This document shows, one piece after another, positions 25,818-32,755 of a DNA stretch of 64,000 nucleotides; positions within the stretch are counted from its first letter, which is position 1, and every line of letters starts with the position of its first letter. Made by a program: the position numbers and the translations under genes. Source of the DNA: Flavobacteriales bacterium. GTDB taxonomy: Bacteria; Bacteroidota; Bacteroidia; Flavobacteriales; JASBRU01. The stretch covers positions 312,001-376,000 of the forward strand of contig JASBRU010000003.1 in NCBI GenBank assembly GCA_030149285.1, in the 5' to 3' direction. Under the pieces are notes generated by a model. The model was not told where the DNA came from. It ran no database searches and worked only from the letters and a program-made list of their open reading frames with translations.

Positions 25818-25881
25818 CAATAATTAAAGAATTAGTCCTCCGATTAGACAACGTATTATTAACACTCAAAAACCAAGAAAA
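25818..25881 (+). pseudogene. Shorter second remnant of the ArsR 3' end
   Basis: The 64 bases between SRPBCC copies 2 and 3 match the last part of the ArsR gene at the DNA level: CGATTAGACAACGTATTATT here against CAGTTGGACGATGTATTATT at 24664-24683, then a shared ACTCAAAAAC run leading into the next ATGAACAG. No open frame with a start remains. It marks the upstream junction of the third repeat unit. Confidence 0.75.
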
Positions 25882-26394
25882 ATGAACAGTAATCTACAAT
25901 TCGACTTTGTTGTTGACAAAGAAAACAACACCATCACTGTAAAGCGAGAATTTGCAGCAGACCAGCAACTCGTATGGGATGCTTACACAAAAAGTGAACT
26001 ACTTGATCGATGGTTTGCCCCAAAACCATGGCAAGCAAAAACCAAAACTATGGACTTTAGCGAAGGCGGAAGCTGGCTATACTGTATGTGCGGACCCAAT
26101 GGCGAGGAACACTGGGGTTTTATGTCCTTTGAAAAAATAAACCCAATTGACAGCTACTCTGCTACTGATGGTTTTTGTGATGAAGATGGAAACATAAACC
26201 CTCAAATGCCAAAAGCATCATGGGACTCTTACTTTAAAAGTTTAGGAGACAACACCCTAGTTGAGACAATAGTTACATATGAGTCATTAGAAGAACTGGA
26301 AACAGTTATAAAGATGGGAATGAAAGAAGGATTAACGATGGCGATGATAGGCTTAGACGAGCTATTAGAGCAATTGAAAGAACAAAAAGCATGA
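25882..26394 (+). CDS. SRPBCC/AHSA1 domain protein, tandem copy 3
   Basis: Third paralog, 170 residues, starting [20 protein letters not shown]. It is closest in its central part to copy 1 (LYCMCGPNGEEHWGFMSFEK against [20 protein letters not shown]), including a cysteine in MCGP that copy 2 lacks. The C-terminal helix is EELETVIKMGMKEGLTMAMI. Its stop overlaps the start of the DoxX gene (ATGA), so those two are coupled. Ligand unknown. Confidence 0.92.
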   Translation: MNSNLQFDFVVDKENNTITVKREFAADQQLVWDAYTKSELLDRWFAPKPWQAKTKTMDFSEGGSWLYCMCGPNGEEHWGFMSFEKINPIDSYSATDGFCDEDGNINPQMPKASWDSYFKSLGDNTLVETIVTYESLEELETVIKMGMKEGLTMAMIGLDELLEQLKEQKA

Positions 26395-26771
26395 AAAAGA
26401 ACATTCTTTTGGTTGTAAGCCTATTGTTTGGACTGATGTTCATCAATGCAGGGCTCAATAAGTTTTTTAACTATATGCCTGTTCCGGAAACAATGCCTGA
26501 AGAAATAACTAAAGACTTCATTGCATTTATGGAAATAGTATGGCTGATGCCTTTACTGGGTTTAGGAGAAATTTTAGGCGGATTGTTATTCATCTTCCCG
26601 AAAACCAGAGCCTTAGGCGCGGTTGTTATCTTCCCGATAATGATAGGCATTGTACTCACGCATCTATTTGTAGCCCCTTCGGGCTTACCCATAGCGACTG
26701 TATTATTTATAATCAACTTATGGGTGGTATATGAAAACAGAGCCAAGTACAAACCAATGATCCGCTCATAA
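26391..26771 (+). CDS. DoxX-family membrane protein
   Basis: Inner-membrane protein of 126 residues with four hydrophobic segments (about 4-22, 48-67, 74-93 and 98-116). The N-terminal FGLMFINAGLNKFFNYM and the GLGEILGGLLFIFPKTRALGA loop are typical of DoxX/SURF4-like proteins. DoxX proteins often accompany AHSA1 and ArsR genes; some members take part in redox or thiosulfate metabolism, but no specific role can be assigned. Last gene of the ArsR-SRPBCC operon, coupled to copy 3 and followed by a terminator. Confidence 0.85.
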   Translation: MKKNILLVVSLLFGLMFINAGLNKFFNYMPVPETMPEEITKDFIAFMEIVWLMPLLGLGEILGGLLFIFPKTRALGAVVIFPIMIGIVLTHLFVAPSGLPIATVLFIINLWVVYENRAKYKPMIRS

Positions 26772-26796
26772 ATCAAAACACACCATAAACATATCT

Positions 26797-26832
26797 AAGC
26801 GGCTTTGATGGAGTATCAAAGTCGCTTTTTTT
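26797..26832 (+). terminator. Terminator of the ArsR-SRPBCC-DoxX operon
   Basis: A 13-bp stem, AAGCGGCTTTGAT against ATCAAAGTCGCTT (one G-U pair), with a 5-base loop followed by a run of eight or more T. A TATATTTG -7 box for the next gene starts right at its end (26833-26840). Confidence 0.85.
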
Positions 26833-26857
26833 TATATTTGAGCTTAATTGAAATAAC

Positions 26858-27175
26858 ATGTTTGCAGTACTCTACTCCTTTACGGTAAAACCTAACAAGC
26901 AAGAAGCCTTTGTAAAAGCTTGGGCAGAACTAACTAAACTCATTTATAAATATGAAGGCAGCCTAGGCTCTCGCTTGCACCAAAAAACTGATACCAAATA
27001 CATTGCCTATGCACAATGGCCTAGCGAAGCTGTATTTAAAAACTCCGGAGGCAACTTACCACCATCTGCAGATGCAGTGAGACAAACTATGCGAGATTGT
27101 TGCGAGAAAATAGAAGTACTACACGAATTAGAAATGCTTACAGACCTGCTGAAAAGCAACACAAAAAACGATTAG
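26858..27175 (+). CDS. Antibiotic biosynthesis monooxygenase (ABM) family protein
   Basis: A 105-residue dimeric alpha/beta-barrel protein: FAVLYSFTVKPNKQEAFVKAW opens the first strand and helix, and SRLHQKTDTKYIAYAQWPSE is the central strand pair. ABM-fold proteins range from quinol monooxygenases to stress proteins without cofactor; nothing here fixes the substrate. The start is the ATG at 26858, 18 bases after a TATATTTG box, so it is transcribed on its own. Confidence 0.82.
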   Translation: MFAVLYSFTVKPNKQEAFVKAWAELTKLIYKYEGSLGSRLHQKTDTKYIAYAQWPSEAVFKNSGGNLPPSADAVRQTMRDCCEKIEVLHELEMLTDLLKSNTKND

Positions 27176-27202
27176 CCCTTTACCCTATTTATTTTATCTT
27201 TG
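27172..27202 (+). promoter_or_regulatory. Promoter of tRNA-Leu
   Basis: TTAG (27172-27175, one mismatch to TTTG), 19 bases, then TATCTTTG (27195-27202). It ends 14 bases before the tRNA and overlaps the last codons of the ABM gene. Confidence 0.7.
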
Positions 27203-27216
27203 CCCTCCTACTTACT

Positions 27217-27298
27217 ACCCAGGTGGCGAAACTGGTAGACGCGCAGTCTTGAGGGGGCTGTGTCTTCGGACGTGCGGGTTCAAATCCCGCTCTGGGTA
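27217..27298 (+). tRNA. tRNA-Leu (anticodon GAG)
   Basis: Class II tRNA of 82 bases. Acceptor ACCCAGG pairs with TCTGGGT (27291-27297), discriminator A. D arm TGGCGAAACTGGTAGACGC. Anticodon stem CAGTC/GGCTG with loop TTGAGGG, giving GAG. A long variable arm (TGTCTTCGGACG) and T arm GCGGG-TTCAAAT-CCCGC. No encoded CCA. The next, convergent gene stops on the base directly after the tRNA. Confidence 0.95.
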
Positions 27299-27655
27299 CT
27301 ATTTCTTTTCGTTTTCTGCTACCCTAAATTTTACAATCTCAGCAATAAGCTCATAAGGCATTGGTTCGTTTAGTGGAAACTGAACAGAACCCTTCCCCTG
27401 CTTATACTTAGCCAATTGTTTGGCAAACTGCTCATGCCCTGTGGGAGTGGCATAAAAGCCAATATGCTTATCATAGCCTGCAAAATAGACCAACGGCTTA
27501 TTATGGGTTTTATAGGCAGGCATCCCATAAGAGATGCTTTCTACAGCATCGGGTGCATTTTGGGTAATGGTCTTGCGTATGGTTGCCAGTATCTCTTGGA
27601 TATCGGTTGGGAAACTTTGTATATACTCTTCTACAGTGGTTGCTTTTTGTTTCAT
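27299..27655 (-). CDS. DUF1801 family protein (YdhG-like)
   Basis: Cytoplasmic 118-residue protein: TVEEYIQSFPTDIQEILATIR at the N-terminus, ESISYGMPAYKTHNKPLVYFAGY in the centre, and KGSVQFPLNEPMPYELIAEIVKFR at the C-terminus, all typical of DUF1801. Some relatives (Bacillus YdhG/Fra) are reported as frataxin-like iron chaperones, but the wider family has no settled role. The stop codon directly abuts the 3' end of tRNA-Leu on the opposite strand, so there is no room for a terminator between them. Confidence 0.9.
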   Translation of the reverse strand: MKQKATTVEEYIQSFPTDIQEILATIRKTITQNAPDAVESISYGMPAYKTHNKPLVYFAGYDKHIGFYATPTGHEQFAKQLAKYKQGKGSVQFPLNEPMPYELIAEIVKFRVAENEKK

Positions 27656-27771
27656 GATGGGGTTTGTTTACACAAATGGGGATTGATACTAATTCTTCTT
27701 AAACTTTATACACTTTTTACTCATTTTCTTTTATCTCTCTGAATTAAGTATATTTCAAGAAATAATTTAAT

Positions 27772-28539
27772 ATGATTGAAAAAATCAAACATAACCTACC
27801 ATTATTTTCAATTGTATGGATATTAATAGGTGGTATTCATGAAAGTATGTATTATTCCTATTTTGGAATTAATATTTTATCTTATTTAAATTTACCCCAA
27901 TTGCTAATTTTATTTTTAAACTCAATTCTACCTATACTATTTGGAATAGCAATAGCAATATCAAGCAGTTGGTTATTGATTTATTCATTAAAAAATATGA
28001 ATAAATATAAATATGGAGCTTTTATATTATTAGTAGGAATAGGTTCACTTCTTATAGGATACTTTTTAGTTAGTTTTAAAAACTATTTTGTGAACTTACT
28101 ATCGATATCATTTTTCTTCTCTTTAGCTTTAATATTCAGTTATGTCTTAGCACCAACTATGTATATCAAGAAGGATTATTCTAATTATTCAAAAGTAATG
28201 ATGAAATATTATTCAATAAGATTGTATAAATTACGTAAACAGTTTATAATGTTTTCTATAATAATTTCATTAATAGTAATATTATTTGATCCAGCTCATA
28301 AAGCTAAACATTTAATAACTTATGAAGTTGCTGATTTCGTAATCACTCATAAGAACTTTGACTATACTAATAATTCATATAGAATAATCGGGAAAACGAA
28401 AGATGAAATTTTTATTTATGATATTAATTGTCAAGAGTCGATAATTCTAAAATACTCTGAAATTGATATGATTAAATTTCACAAAAAAATTGATCCTATT
28501 ATAAAACCTGAAACTAATATTTTTAAACTTTTTAAGTAA
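27772..28539 (+). CDS. Hypothetical multi-pass membrane protein
   Basis: Unrecognised 255-residue protein with about five hydrophobic segments (near 11-31, 43-70, 82-98, 103-125 and 155-170) and a soluble C-terminal tail of about 80 residues (ITHKNFDYTNNSYRIIGKTKDEIFIYD). Base composition is clearly more AT-rich than the neighbouring genes, with many ATA, TTA and AAT codons, which suggests a recent arrival. The tail may fold as a small beta domain. No family assignment. Confidence 0.6.
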   Translation: MIEKIKHNLPLFSIVWILIGGIHESMYYSYFGINILSYLNLPQLLILFLNSILPILFGIAIAISSSWLLIYSLKNMNKYKYGAFILLVGIGSLLIGYFLVSFKNYFVNLLSISFFFSLALIFSYVLAPTMYIKKDYSNYSKVMMKYYSIRLYKLRKQFIMFSIIISLIVILFDPAHKAKHLITYEVADFVITHKNFDYTNNSYRIIGKTKDEIFIYDINCQESIILKYSEIDMIKFHKKIDPIIKPETNIFKLFK

Positions 28540-28723
28540 TAGTTTCAATTTTCAAAATCAATCGTTTGCTCAATTTCTAAAGCAGTTTGCTTACTAGCTT
28601 CCTCATATAGATCAACGGAAGTGCTAATTTTATTTAGTAATAAGCTATTCATGAATAGAATTAAAATCTGTACTTTCGAACAAGAATAACACATACCCTG
28701 TTATGTGCTAAAAGCACCAAAAA

Positions 28724-29569
28724 TTGAGCAAAAACAATAAAAAATCCGGTGTAGCAGCTAGCCGTTTCATTAGCGCCACTTTTTCTGTATTAGAAACCAT
28801 TGCACCACCACTGGCAAAAAAGCTTGCCGTACGCTTATTTTTTAAGCCTATGCGCTTTAAAGCGCCCAGTAAAGAGCAAGAAGCCGCCAAAACTGCCAGC
28901 CTTAAACATTATGAGTTTGAAGGAAGCCAATTGCCCGTACATATTTGGGGCAAAGGCAAAAAGGTATTACTAATGCATGGTTGGGCCGGCAGAGGTACTC
29001 AAATGGGCTTTGTAGCGCAGGAATTAGCCAATAATGGTTTTCAAGCTATAGCATTTGATGCACCCGGCCACGGTACGGATGAAAACGACACTCACCTACT
29101 TAAATTTAGAGATGCCGTTGTAAAGGTCAACCAAGAGTTTGGTCCGTTTAAGCTAGCCGTTGGGCATTCCTTAGGTTGTGTAGCGGTATTTAATGCCATT
29201 AATGCAGGCGTACCGATAGAGAAAATGGTAAGCATCAGCTCGCCCAGTAGTACAGAGCGGGTAATTAAAGATTTCTGCCGACTAGTTGGTGCGGGCAAAG
29301 TAGCCGCCAAAGGCATAGCGCAACATCTGCAAAAACACTATGTAGACGATATTGAGGCTTTCTCTGGGCTTAGAAATGTAGCTTCTGTTAACGCTAAGGG
29401 TTTAGTGATACACGATGAGGATGACTACGAAGTACCTGTAGACAATGGAAAAGAAATACACCAAGCTTGGGAGGGATCTGAATTACATCTTACCAAAGGC
29501 TTAGGGCATCGTCGTCCGCTTAAAGACAAAGACGTAAAGGCGATTACAGTCTCTTTTTTAAAGAAATAA
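28724..29569 (+). CDS. Alpha/beta hydrolase
   Basis: A 281-residue serine hydrolase. The nucleophile elbow is [11 protein letters not shown], the oxyanion region [12 protein letters not shown], and the acid and base are likely Asp in [12 protein letters not shown] and His in KGLGHRRPL. No signal peptide, so cytoplasmic; substrate unknown. The start is a TTG at 28724: an in-frame TAA lies five codons upstream and the first in-frame ATG (residue 43) would cut into the conserved N-terminal region. The gene is less AT-rich than its upstream neighbour. Confidence 0.85.
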   Translation: MSKNNKKSGVAASRFISATFSVLETIAPPLAKKLAVRLFFKPMRFKAPSKEQEAAKTASLKHYEFEGSQLPVHIWGKGKKVLLMHGWAGRGTQMGFVAQELANNGFQAIAFDAPGHGTDENDTHLLKFRDAVVKVNQEFGPFKLAVGHSLGCVAVFNAINAGVPIEKMVSISSPSSTERVIKDFCRLVGAGKVAAKGIAQHLQKHYVDDIEAFSGLRNVASVNAKGLVIHDEDDYEVPVDNGKEIHQAWEGSELHLTKGLGHRRPLKDKDVKAITVSFLKK

Positions 29570-29621
29570 AAAGCTTACTTCATCCAAAGAACTCTTTGTA
29601 ACGTATATTGTTATAAAAGCG

Positions 29622-30179
29622 ATGAAAATGTATAAAACAATATTTGTTTGTGGTGCCCTAATGCTATTTAGTGGTGTAGCTTGTACGGCACAAACCAACA
29701 CAAACGCAGAACAACCACAAGACACAACAGCAATGAAAGAAGAGTTTAAAGTTCAGAAATCAGACTCAGAATGGAAATCTGAGCTTACAAAAGAGCAATA
29801 CCGTGTTTTACGCGAAAAAGGCACTGAAAGCCCACACACGGGCGAATACAACCTTCATTTTGAAGATGGTATTTATACCTGTGCGGCTTGCAACACGCCC
29901 TTGTTTAAATCGGATAGCAAGTTTGATGCACATTGCGGATGGCCAAGTTTTGACAAACCCATATCTGCAGACCGAATTATTGAACATAGAGATACTTCTC
30001 ATGGGATGATTCGTACCGAAATTATTTGTGCAACATGTGGCGGACATTTGGGTCATGTTTTTAATGACGGACCTACAGAAACCGGATTGAGATATTGCAT
30101 TAATTCTGTTTCATTGGACTTTGATGATGCCGATTCTACCAACACGGAAACCGAGCAAAAAGCTAAATCTGAAGAGTAA
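29622..30179 (+). CDS. msrB: Peptide-methionine (R)-S-oxide reductase MsrB, envelope form
   Basis: Reduces R-methionine sulfoxide in oxidised proteins. The 185 residues start with a lipoprotein-type signal (FSGVAC, Cys at about 21), so it should be exported and lipid-anchored, and not cytoplasmic like E. coli MsrB. The catalytic domain follows: [18 protein letters not shown], zinc ligands CAAC and [26 protein letters not shown], and the catalytic cysteine in [14 protein letters not shown] choices at residue 1 or 3 are both possible. It has its own strong terminator. Confidence 0.94.
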   Translation: MKMYKTIFVCGALMLFSGVACTAQTNTNAEQPQDTTAMKEEFKVQKSDSEWKSELTKEQYRVLREKGTESPHTGEYNLHFEDGIYTCAACNTPLFKSDSKFDAHCGWPSFDKPISADRIIEHRDTSHGMIRTEIICATCGGHLGHVFNDGPTETGLRYCINSVSLDFDDADSTNTETEQKAKSEE

Positions 30180-30197
30180 TTTTTAGACTTCAATAAA

Positions 30198-30229
30198 GCA
30201 CAAAGAGGGCAATTGCCCTCTTTTTTTAT
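30198..30229 (+). terminator. Terminator of msrB
   Basis: Perfect hairpin AAAGAGGGCAA / TTGCCCTCTTT at about 30202-30223 followed by a long T-run. Confidence 0.85.
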
Positions 30230-30365
30230 GTCCATATGTAAGATTATTTTTAATTAAACTAAAAATTTATATAAACAACATATATATTTGGAAAACAATA
30301 TTTTAAATACAAAACATGACAACATGACAACGAATATATTTAAGCATTATTGATAGAAAATACCG

Positions 30366-30373
30366 TACATTTG
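30366..30373 (+). promoter_or_regulatory. -7 box of trmD just before its start codon
   Basis: TACATTTG, an exact TAnnTTTG match, ends 5 bases before the trmD ATG, which implies a leader of at most a few bases. No clear -33 motif. Confidence 0.5.
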
Positions 30374-30378
30374 CCCGC

Positions 30379-31065
30379 ATGAGAATAGACATACTTACAG
30401 TACTACCCAAATTACTTGAAAGCCCATTTAACGATTCGATTTTGAAAAGAGCGATTGAGAAAAAATTGGTAGAAGTACATATTCATAATATCCGAGACTA
30501 CTCTACCCAAAACCAAAAACAGGTAGACGATTATCAGTTTGGCGGAGGTGCCGGAATGGTGATGACTATACAACCCATTGCAGATTGTATTGATAAACTA
30601 CAATCGGAAAGAACATACGATGAAATTATCTACATGACTCCGGATGGAGAACAATTTAATCAGGCTACAGCCAACACTCTATCTTTGAAAGAAAACATTA
30701 TTATCCTTTGCGGGCATTACAAAGGCGTTGACCAACGCATTAGAGACCACTACATCACCAAAGAGATTTCTATTGGTGATTATGTGCTTTCTGGTGGCGA
30801 ATTGGCCGCTGCTGTGGTAAGCGATGCCATCATCAGACTACTACCCGGTGTTTTAAACGACGAATCCTCTGCCCTTACCGACTCTTTTCAGGATAATTTA
30901 TTAGCACCACCTGTATACACTCGCCCTGCAGACTACAAGGGCTGGAAAGTACCGGAAATACTACTATCCGGCCATGAAAAGAAGATAGAGGATTGGCGCC
31001 ATGAACAAGCTATAGAGCGCACTAAACAACGTAGACCGGATTTATTGGATGAAAATGAAAAATAA
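30379..31065 (+). CDS. trmD: tRNA (guanine-37-N1)-methyltransferase
   Basis: SPOUT-class enzyme that methylates G37 next to the anticodon to prevent frameshifting. 228 residues with the trefoil-knot SAM site: [25 protein letters not shown] and [14 protein letters not shown]. The catalytic aspartate is in [11 protein letters not shown] and the C-terminal helical domain carries [16 protein letters not shown]. As in many bacteria it is followed by rplS, though a separate promoter and leader lie between them. RimM and rpsP, its partners in some phyla, are not adjacent. Confidence 0.97.
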   Translation: MRIDILTVLPKLLESPFNDSILKRAIEKKLVEVHIHNIRDYSTQNQKQVDDYQFGGGAGMVMTIQPIADCIDKLQSERTYDEIIYMTPDGEQFNQATANTLSLKENIIILCGHYKGVDQRIRDHYITKEISIGDYVLSGGELAAAVVSDAIIRLLPGVLNDESSALTDSFQDNLLAPPVYTRPADYKGWKVPEILLSGHEKKIEDWRHEQAIERTKQRRPDLLDENEK

Positions 31066-31102
31066 TATTGTGATTTTTTGGTTCTAATTGCTTGAAAATT
31101 TG

Positions 31103-31202
31103 TAATATTGCGCCCTGTTTCAAGAAACCGAAACAACGGTAACTAACCTCTGGCAAAAACTGTGAATGTTGCTTATCGGAAAACAAGTAAAGAAAGATAA
31201 TC
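31103..31202 (+). promoter_or_regulatory. rplS promoter and structured leader (candidate L19 autoregulatory leader)
   Basis: A -7-like TAATATTG (31103-31110) is followed by a leader of about 90 bases. It can form GTTTC/GAAAC (around 31117-31133), which overlaps and excludes an alternative ACCG/CGGT hairpin (around 31127-31140). Leaders upstream of rplS in Flavobacteriia have been proposed as L19-binding control elements. I identify this one by position and possible alternative pairing only, so the boundaries and function are uncertain. Confidence 0.4.
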
Positions 31203-31550
31203 ATGGATTTGATTAAACACGTACAAGGCACTTATAACAGTGTAAATGACGTTCCGGAATTTGGAGCCGGAGACACTATAACAGTGTATTACAAAATTAA
31301 AGAGGGTGCAAAAGAGCGTACTCAGTTTTTTAGAGGTGTTGTTTTACAACGCCGTGGTAGTGGTACTACAGAAACTTTTACAATCCGTAAAATGTCTGGT
31401 AGTATTGGTGTAGAGCGTATCTTCCCTATCAACAACCCAAGCATTGAGAAGATTGAAATAAACAAACGTGGTGTTGTTCGTAGAGCTCGTATCTTCTATC
31501 AAAGAGAGCTTACCGGTAAGAAAGCTCGTATTAAAGAGAAAAGAGTTTAA
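31203..31550 (+). CDS. rplS: 50S ribosomal protein L19
   Basis: Large-subunit protein at the 30S-50S interface, 115 residues. Conserved blocks are [55 protein letters not shown] and the C-terminal [21 protein letters not shown]. Length is standard. Lies 137 bases after trmD with a leader of its own, and ends before a strong hairpin terminator. Confidence 0.98.
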   Translation: MDLIKHVQGTYNSVNDVPEFGAGDTITVYYKIKEGAKERTQFFRGVVLQRRGSGTTETFTIRKMSGSIGVERIFPINNPSIEKIEINKRGVVRRARIFYQRELTGKKARIKEKRV

Positions 31551-31574
31551 TACAATATACTTGCTTTTAGCAAG

Positions 31575-31604
31575 CTTAAAGCCCCGCAATGCGGGGCTTT
31601 TTTA
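31575..31604 (+). terminator. Terminator of rplS
   Basis: Perfect hairpin AAAGCCCCGCA / TGCGGGGCTTT at 31578-31600 followed by a T-run. The same GC core recurs in the terminator at 43779-43802. Confidence 0.9.
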
Positions 31605-32039
31605 TGTCTATAATTTATTTACTAGGGATTGCTTCTACTTTCTTTTGCTACCACCAAAAGAAAGTACCAAAGAAAACTCACCGCTCGCCGAAAAAACACT
31701 ACAAATCATGTCGCTTCGCTAAACGAAGAAAACTCGCCTTTCAGGCTCAAACAGTTCTTCATTCTTAACGCTCAGCTTTGATGATTTGCTTTACGCATTT
31801 TTTCAGATGCGGGCTTTATTGCTTTCATAGAAAGCAATAGATGAAGTGTTTCCAGAAATAGCTGTAAATCGAGTGGAATTGCGCCGACCAAAGAGAGGTA
31901 GGGCATGTAGCGGTAGATTTAGCAGCAGTTCTGCTTGCAAAGCAATTCTAAGTCACAAACTATATGATTCTTAATATATGCTATATTTGATTAGAATATT
32001 TGGAATAAATCATAGGGGCTCTATTAAATAAAAAACATT
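31605..32039 (+). repeat. Gene-free stretch with several hairpins, candidate dispersed intergenic element
   Basis: No credible ORF. It holds a perfect 12-bp inverted repeat, TACTTTCTTTTG (31636-31647) against CAAAAGAAAGTA (31655-31666) with a 7-base loop; CTTCG/CGAAG around 31714-31728; a perfect 9-bp repeat ATTGCTTTC (31818-31826) against GAAAGCAAT (31830-31838); and TGCTT/AAGCA near 31932-31944. Base composition is less AT-rich than normal for the spacers. The sequence recalls the repetitive spacers seen behind genes in many Flavobacteriia (from memory, not searched). A TATATTTG box at 31982-31989 near the right end can serve the next gene. Confidence 0.5.
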
Positions 32040-32747
32040 ATGAGAGTAAAGCATTTGATTTCGGTTTTATGTATTTTGATGATATCATCATGCAATTCTA
32101 GTGTAAGAAATGAAACGATAAAAAAAGAAGAAGCAACTGACTTAGAAAATTTTAATGAGCAAATAAATTCTGTATTAAAAAATTATTCTATTTCTGCACA
32201 AGTAAACACTACTGTTATTAATCAAGAATTATATGTTGATTTGTTTATTAATTCAACACCGTTTGGTGACGATGAATCGCAAAAGCTTTTTTTATCACTT
32301 TTACTTTATGAAAAGTATCCATTATTTATTAAAAATAATAAGGTTCATTTTAAAAGATATAATGATGAAATAAAAGGAGTGTATAATTCATACAATAAGC
32401 AAGAGGTCGAGACTTTTTATAAATATTATTCAAACAATAGCTATTTTGTTTCATCTATCCAATATGTTTTTAATAACATGAGTTTAGGAGAATTATTAAG
32501 AATAAATCTTTTGATTAAGAGATTAAACGAAAATTTACCTGACCTTTTTACTTTTAATGGTTCTTTTTATGAATTCATAGAAGGTTTTACAAAGTCTACA
32601 AGTGATAAAGACAGTATATTTTTTACAGAATTTGTCAGATTTTCTAAATTTATATCTAAAGATCCAACATTAGAGATTCCTCAGAGGCATTTTGATGAAA
32701 TTTTTAACATATGCGGTCTTGATATTGATTTATATATAAAAAAGTAA
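32040..32747 (+). CDS. Hypothetical lipoprotein, AT-rich
   Basis: Unrecognised 235-residue protein. Lipoprotein signal with CILMISSCNSS, lipidation at about Cys18. The rest is rich in Asn, Lys, Phe and Tyr and mostly helical by pattern (NMSLGELLRINLLIKRLNEN). Codon use is more AT-rich than adjacent genes, so this may be a transferred gene between the rplS terminator and the PorE-like gene. A -7 box (31982-31989) lies about 50 bases upstream. No domain recognised. Confidence 0.6.
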   Translation: MRVKHLISVLCILMISSCNSSVRNETIKKEEATDLENFNEQINSVLKNYSISAQVNTTVINQELYVDLFINSTPFGDDESQKLFLSLLLYEKYPLFIKNNKVHFKRYNDEIKGVYNSYNKQEVETFYKYYSNNSYFVSSIQYVFNNMSLGELLRINLLIKRLNENLPDLFTFNGSFYEFIEGFTKSTSDKDSIFFTEFVRFSKFISKDPTLEIPQRHFDEIFNICGLDIDLYIKK

Positions 32748-32755
32748 TTTACATC

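Noticed and set aside
24333-27298. Genomic island or integrated element between the two tRNA genes
   Set aside because: No integrase, attachment-site repeat of the tRNA 3' end, or transposase is present; the region is explained by local gene duplication.
31468-31722. Open frame running from inside rplS across its terminator
   Set aside because: It overlaps rplS in another frame and crosses a strong terminator; no family resemblance.
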